A stretch of 64,000 bases of DNA from Deltaproteobacteria bacterium (GTDB taxonomy: Bacteria > Myxococcota_A > UBA9160 > UBA6930), in contig JAJDAP010000082.1 of assembly GCA_029261795.1 (NCBI GenBank), positions 20,937 to 84,936 of the forward strand, given 5' to 3'. Positions 60,585 through 64,000 of the stretch are shown piece by piece. The position numbers and the translations under genes are program-made. Under the pieces are notes generated by a model, which saw only the letters and a list, made by a program, of their open reading frames with translations, did not search any database and had not been told where the DNA came from. Each line of letters starts with the position of its first letter. The first letter of the stretch is position 1.

Positions 60585-61112
60585 AGGTGTGTAGCGGAGG
60601 ATCACGCGTTCGTGGCTGGCGAAGCCGCTGCGCATGTCGGGCTCCCAGTCGGCGAATTCATCGGGGTACTTCTTGGCGTAGACCGCCATCAAGCGCTCGA
60701 GCAGGGCCGGATCCGGATCGATCCGCGCCTGGGCGTCGAAGTTCGGCGCCCTGCGGAAATCCTCGTTGTCCGAGAACCAGCCCTTTACCCGGCCGTGGCT
60801 GCCGACCCAGATTCGCGCACGGTCGAGGCCACGGGCAAGCGCACGGCCCTTCCAGGTCGAGCGCGCGGTAATCAGGACGACGGTGCCATCGAGCCACGCA
60901 TACCAGACCTCCCCGTGGCAGCGGCTCTCGCCGCCCTTGCGGCCGAGGGGCGAGACGTAGACGAACTCGCTCTGCTCGAGCAGACGTTGGATCGGCTCGG
61001 CCGGCGATGCCCGAACGCCCCGAGCGGGCCAGAGTAGCGCTGCAGCCGAGAGCACCGCGCCCTTCAGAAAGAGACGCCTAGATGCCCGAGCCGCCCTGCT
61101 CTTCACCGACAT
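60513..61112 (-). CDS. Tat-exported PPOX-like (pyridoxamine oxidase fold) protein
   Basis: The protein has 199 residues. SRRLFLKGAVLSAAALL (residues 11-27) is a Tat signal. The domain has FVYVSPLGRKGGESRCHGEV and LITARSTWKGRALARGLDRA, typical of flavin-binding split-barrel proteins, ending in a usual HERVILRYTP. After this about 22 more residues (LSGDGLLKASKLQVSLWGN and on) are encoded by palindrome copy 3, so the natural stop was lost. It overlaps the reductase gene by 35 bases; AAGGAG precedes ATG 61112. Confidence 0.7.
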   Translation of the reverse strand: MSVKSRAARASRRLFLKGAVLSAAALLWPARGVRASPAEPIQRLLEQSEFVYVSPLGRKGGESRCHGEVWYAWLDGTVVLITARSTWKGRALARGLDRARIWVGSHGRVKGWFSDNEDFRRAPNFDAQARIDPDPALLERLMAVYAKKYPDEFADWEPDMRSGFASHERVILRYTPRLSGDGLLKASKLQVSLWGNLQL

Positions 61113-61902
61113 GCAGCCCGCACTCCTTGTCCTCGGGATTCTCCCACCACCAACGGCCAGCGCGGATGTCCTCGCCGGGTTCGATGGCGCGCGTGCACGG
61201 GGCGCATCCGACGGTGGGGAAGCCGCGTTGGTGTAGCCGATTGACCGGCACACCATTCTCGCGCACGTACTTCATCACGTCTTCCCGGCTCCAGTCGACC
61301 AACGGGTTGACCTTCACGAGACGCCCCTCGATCTCGACCTTGGCCACATCGGTGCGGGTGACGTTCTGCTCGCGGCGAAGACCGGTCACATGGGCGTCCA
61401 GCTGGGCGAGGTAGCGGCGGTTCGGCTCGACCTTGCGCAGGCGACAGCAGAGCTTCCGCTTCTCGAGGGATTCGTAGAAGAGGTTCTGCCCATGCTGGCG
61501 GACCATCTTCTGGACGGGCTCGGCCTCTGGGAATACCACCTCGACCTCGACGCCGTAGCGGTCGCGGACCCGGTCCACGAGATCGTGGGTTTCCTGAGGC
61601 AGCCGGCCGGTATCCAACATGTACACGCGCGCGCCTGGCTCAAGGCGGGTGAGCATATGGAGCAGCACCAGGCCCTCGGGATTTCCGAAGGAGCAGGAGA
61701 GCGACATCCGAGGGTGAAAATTACCCAGTGCCCAAGTAAGGATTTCCTCGGCCGCCAGATTCTCCAGCCGGCCCGATCGGATCTCTTCCAAGATGCTGGA
61801 ATTCAAAGAGTTTCCAGTCTCTCGGGAGGTATGAGAGAGTGCGGCGGTCATCGCGAAGACCTTCTCGACAGGGGGCGCAGGCGTCTGGAGAGCCAAATCC
61901 AT
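61078..61902 (-). CDS. cysH: Phosphoadenylyl/adenylyl-sulfate reductase
   Basis: The protein has 274 residues. SLSCSFGNPEGLVLLHML binds the nucleotide, RKLCCRLRKVEP and GCAPCTRAIEPGED carry the four cluster cysteines of APS-type enzymes, and KECGLHV holds the catalytic Cys. It reduces activated sulfate to sulfite. Presence of both CC and CxxC pairs indicates an Fe-S APS reductase rather than an E. coli-type PAPS reductase. Confidence 0.92.
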   Translation of the reverse strand: MDLALQTPAPPVEKVFAMTAALSHTSRETGNSLNSSILEEIRSGRLENLAAEEILTWALGNFHPRMSLSCSFGNPEGLVLLHMLTRLEPGARVYMLDTGRLPQETHDLVDRVRDRYGVEVEVVFPEAEPVQKMVRQHGQNLFYESLEKRKLCCRLRKVEPNRRYLAQLDAHVTGLRREQNVTRTDVAKVEIEGRLVKVNPLVDWSREDVMKYVRENGVPVNRLHQRGFPTVGCAPCTRAIEPGEDIRAGRWWWENPEDKECGLHVGEEQGGSGI

Positions 61903-62007
61903 AGCACAGAGATGCAGAATGCGGCGGCCGGTTACAGGACCCGCCCACCCGAGCCGATTTCGGAACGGCTTGGGTTCACTCGGGCGTTCGCCGATAGCGC
62001 TCCCTGT

Positions 62008-62700
62008 ATGTCAGCCGACGCATCGGAGACGGAACTCGACGCACGCAGTGTCGCCAGCCTTGCCGCGCTGCGGCGGCTCTCGCTGGGTGCCGCCCACAGC
62101 CTCAACAACGCTTTCACGTCGGCCATCGGCGAAGCGACCTACCTGCTCGACGAACGTAAGGAAGACGCCGAACTGGTCGAATGCTGCCAGCTGATCCTGG
62201 CGGCCCTGGAACGCAGCACCCGGATCACGCGAGGCTTGCTGGCACGGCGCGATTCCATCGCCAGCGACGACGAAACCGACCTCGGGCACCTGCTCAAGGA
62301 GTTGGCCAGCTTCCTGGCCGAAACCCTCGGGCGCAGTCATCCGCTCGATATCTCCGTCCCAGCGGAGTGGATCGGGGTGAAGGCCGATCCGACCGATATC
62401 GACCTGATCCTGACGACGTTGCTCCACTACGCCGCAGACGCCTCCGGCGATCAGACGCGTCTCGCTGCCTGTCTCGAAAGGGCCGGCGGTGACGCTCGCC
62501 TAACCATATCTGCCACCGGTTGTTCCTCGGCAGGCAGAGCGGTAGACGGACTGAACGATCCCTTGCTCGCAGAAAATCCGGTCTCGCGGGCGAGCCTCCG
62601 CGCGGTGCGGGAACTGCTCACGAACGCGGGCGCCAGCCTCCATGCCGAGAGCACGGCGCCTGACGCCTGGGCCTTCGTTTTGGTCTTCCCCGCCCTCTAA
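62008..62700 (+). CDS. Histidine-kinase-like protein with degenerate ATPase domain
   Basis: The protein has 230 residues without input domain. The HisKA helix reads SLGAAHSLNNAFTSAIGEAT with His30. The ATPase part is weak: the N-box Asn is replaced (LLHYAADAS) and the G1 box is ISATGCSSAG, so ATP binding is doubtful. It may act as a phosphotransfer protein. ATG 62008 is chosen; the frame is open upstream (ATG 61914). It lies 33 bases before the IS630-type element. Confidence 0.6.
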   Translation: MSADASETELDARSVASLAALRRLSLGAAHSLNNAFTSAIGEATYLLDERKEDAELVECCQLILAALERSTRITRGLLARRDSIASDDETDLGHLLKELASFLAETLGRSHPLDISVPAEWIGVKADPTDIDLILTTLLHYAADASGDQTRLAACLERAGGDARLTISATGCSSAGRAVDGLNDPLLAENPVSRASLRAVRELLTNAGASLHAESTAPDAWAFVLVFPAL

Positions 62701-62841
62701 CCCAGACGAGAATGGGTCTCGAGAAGACTCCTAGTCCCTTGTATCGACTGATTGCGACCGTGGTGTCATTCTCTGCGAATCGCGCCCCCCGCAGCCGATC
62801 GGTCCCCGCCGTGTTGTGGGTCGATTCACGGGGAGCCCAGC

Positions 62842-63300
62842 ATGTCGAAGAAGCGGTATCGGATCAGCCTGACGGAAGGCGAGCGGGCCGAGCTCGATGG
62901 GTTGATCAAGCGGGGCAAGCAGGTCGCTGCGCGGAAGCGGCTTCATGCGCAAGCTCTTCTCAAGGCGGATGAGGGAGGGCTTGGGCCGTCGTGGACGGAC
63001 GCCCGAATTGCGGAGGCGTATGACGTTTGCACGACTACGGTGAAGAGCCTGCGGCAGCGATTCGTAGAGGAGGGGCTGGAGTCGGCCCTGAACCGGAAGA
63101 AGCAGCAGAACCCCTCGCGGCCGCGCAAGCTCGATGGCGCGGCCGAGGCCCGCCTCATTGCCACCGTGCAGGGCCCGCCGCCCGAAGGGCGGTCGAGATG
63201 GACGCTCCGGCTGCTGTCGGACCGGATCGTCGAGCTGGGGATTTCCGATGAGCCGGTGTCGCACTCGGCCATCGGTCGCGCGTTAAAAAAAACGCACTGA
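62842..63300 (+). CDS. IS630 transposase, N-terminal frame
   Basis: The protein has 152 residues: helix-turn-helix DNA-binding region (DARIAEAYDVCTTTVKSLRQ) and the start of the catalytic part (WTLRLLSDRIVELGI), ending RALKKTH at TGA 63298. The end lies just after an A8 run at 63285-63292, where a -1 slip continues into KKNALKPHLKKY of the second frame. Alone it would be a DNA-binding fragment. Confidence 0.85.
   Translation: MSKKRYRISLTEGERAELDGLIKRGKQVAARKRLHAQALLKADEGGLGPSWTDARIAEAYDVCTTTVKSLRQRFVEEGLESALNRKKQQNPSRPRKLDGAAEARLIATVQGPPPEGRSRWTLRLLSDRIVELGISDEPVSHSAIGRALKKTH
63285..63292 (+). other. Slippery A8 run in the IS630 transposase gene
   Basis: Eight A residues let a ribosome slip by -1 from the first frame to the second, which restores the family reading RALKKN...LKPHLKKY. 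IS630 elements commonly use this way of joining two frames. Confidence 0.65.
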
Positions 63301-63323
63301 AGCCGCACCTGAAGAAGTACTGA

Positions 63324-63989
63324 GTCATTCCGCCCGACCAGAACGGGGAGTTCGTGGCCGCGATGGAGAACGTCCTCGAGGTCTACCACCGCGCGTACGA
63401 CGAGCGGTTCCCGGTGGTCTGCATGGACGAGACAAGCAAGCAGCTTGTCTCGGAGACGCGCGTTCCGATCCCGCTCGCACCGGGTCATCCAGCGCGCTTT
63501 GACTATGAGTACAAGCGCAACGGGGTCGCCAATCTTTTCATGTTCACCGAGCCGCTCCAGGGCTGGCGTTGGGCCGAGGTCAGCGAGCGACGGACGCGCA
63601 CCGACTGGGCTCTGGTGATCCAGCAACTCCTCGACGTTCATTACCCGAAGGCCGAGAAGGTCGTCCTCGTGATGGACAACCTCAACACCCACACGATCGG
63701 GTCGCTCTACGAAGCCTTCGAGCCGACCGAAGCCCGGCGTCTCGCTGAGCGACTCGAGATCCACTACACGCCGAAGCACGGGAGCTGGCTCAATATCGCC
63801 GAGACCGAACTCAGCGTCTTGGCGATGCAGTGTCTGGATCGTCGGATCCCTACGATGGAAGATCTGAAACGCGAAGTCCAAGCCTGGGAAGACGACCGCA
63901 ACCAAACGACGAAGGGCGTGGACTGGCAGTTCACGACGCACGAAGCGCGTGTGAAGCTGCGACGCCTCTACCCCCGGCTTCTGGCGTGA
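63324..63989 (+). pseudogene. IS630 transposase, catalytic frame, cut by a TGA
   Basis: The frame encodes the DDE domain (VVCMDETSKQLV, VLVMDNLNTHTIG, SWLNIAETELSV). TGA at 63321-63323 stands where the family reads KKYWVIPP, so a TGG to TGA change blocks the product even after the frameshift at A8. The stop overlaps the right terminal repeat. An intact copy elsewhere could still move it in trans. Confidence 0.75.
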
Positions 63990-64000
63990 CAAGGGACTAG

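Larger units (their letters stand above)
62732..63999 (+). mobile_element. IS630-family insertion sequence
   Basis: Terminal repeats GTCCCTTGT (62734-62742) and ACAAGGGAC (63989-63997) flank one transposase gene split in two frames; TA dinucleotides at 62732 and 63998 are the typical target duplication. With the next base on each side the match is 12 bases (CTAGTCCCTTGT). The element is about 1.26 kb and complete within the window. Transposase frames carry one programmed-type shift and one extra stop (see the two parts). Confidence 0.9.

Noticed and set aside
63321..63323. TGA in the transposase as a selenocysteine codon
   Set aside because: The family has Trp at this site and there is no SECIS-like stem or reason for Sec; TGG to TGA is simpler.
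1..64000. CRISPR arrays, tRNA or rRNA genes
   Set aside because: I found no regularly spaced short direct repeats, no cloverleaf with CCA-end features and no rRNA-like stretch.

Overview
The window is a high-GC, gene-dense bacterial chromosome segment with about 60 protein genes on both strands and many ATGA, GTGA or TGATG start/stop overlaps. I see no tRNA, rRNA or CRISPR array. The gene content (mitochondrial-type aconitase, family III CoA-transferase, MaoC hydratase, luciferase-like monooxygenase, tungsten-type aldehyde:ferredoxin oxidoreductase, Mla/HpnN lipid transport, DUF6178, histone-fold and H1-like proteins) suggests a free-living member of the former Deltaproteobacteria or a relative (Myxococcota, Desulfobacterota or Binatota). 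That placement is inference from gene content only.

Layout. 0-10 kb: surface polysaccharide and envelope genes (flippase cut by the window edge, Gfo/Idh/MocA oxidoreductase, glycosyltransferase, SGNH hydrolase), two metalloproteases in tandem, a penicillin-binding transpeptidase, an NfuA-like Fe-S scaffold and small housekeeping genes. 10-19 kb: a lone TOPRIM protein, a NarL-type response regulator, then a minus-strand W/Mo operon (MoaD-like, AOR, MoeA, MoeA fused to a substrate-binding domain, RlmD-like RNA methyltransferase). 19-30 kb: a patch with several damaged genes (amber-interrupted CoA-transferase, frameshifted acetyltransferase fragment, 20-codon gene remnant) among a TetR unit with its operator, a DHH phosphoesterase, PCD, an unusual aldo/keto reductase, MaoC and NAD synthetase. 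30-42 kb: a TolB/TPR membrane protein, a cold-shock protein, a secreted cyclohexadienyl dehydratase/chorismate mutase fusion, a histone H1-like protein, a permease/queuosine-salvage/lipid-kinase operon, and aconitase. 42-54 kb: a lipid-transport set (HpnN-like RND, MlaC-like, MlaA), a DUF815 ATPase, DUF6178, and a tailed histone-fold protein next to a Sir2 deacylase. 54-64 kb: tandem PDZ-7TM-GAF histidine kinases, APS/PAPS reductase, a kinase-like protein and an IS630-family element that ends at the window edge.

Three signals stand out. (1) A 68-residue protein with a histone fold and a lysine-rich N-terminal tail lies immediately downstream of a sirtuin gene, and an H1-like protein with the same MAAKKK start lies 16 kb away; together they look like a small histone-tail system. 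(2) A family of 90-102 bp near-perfect palindromes occurs three times, always touching gene 3' ends and often supplying the stop codon; sequence differences between copies are mirrored in both arms. A different 165 bp inverted-repeat element also begins on a stop codon. (3) Many genes have a TAnnCT or TATACT-like box only 6-10 bases before the start codon, most without a Shine-Dalgarno sequence, which suggests leaderless transcripts are common.
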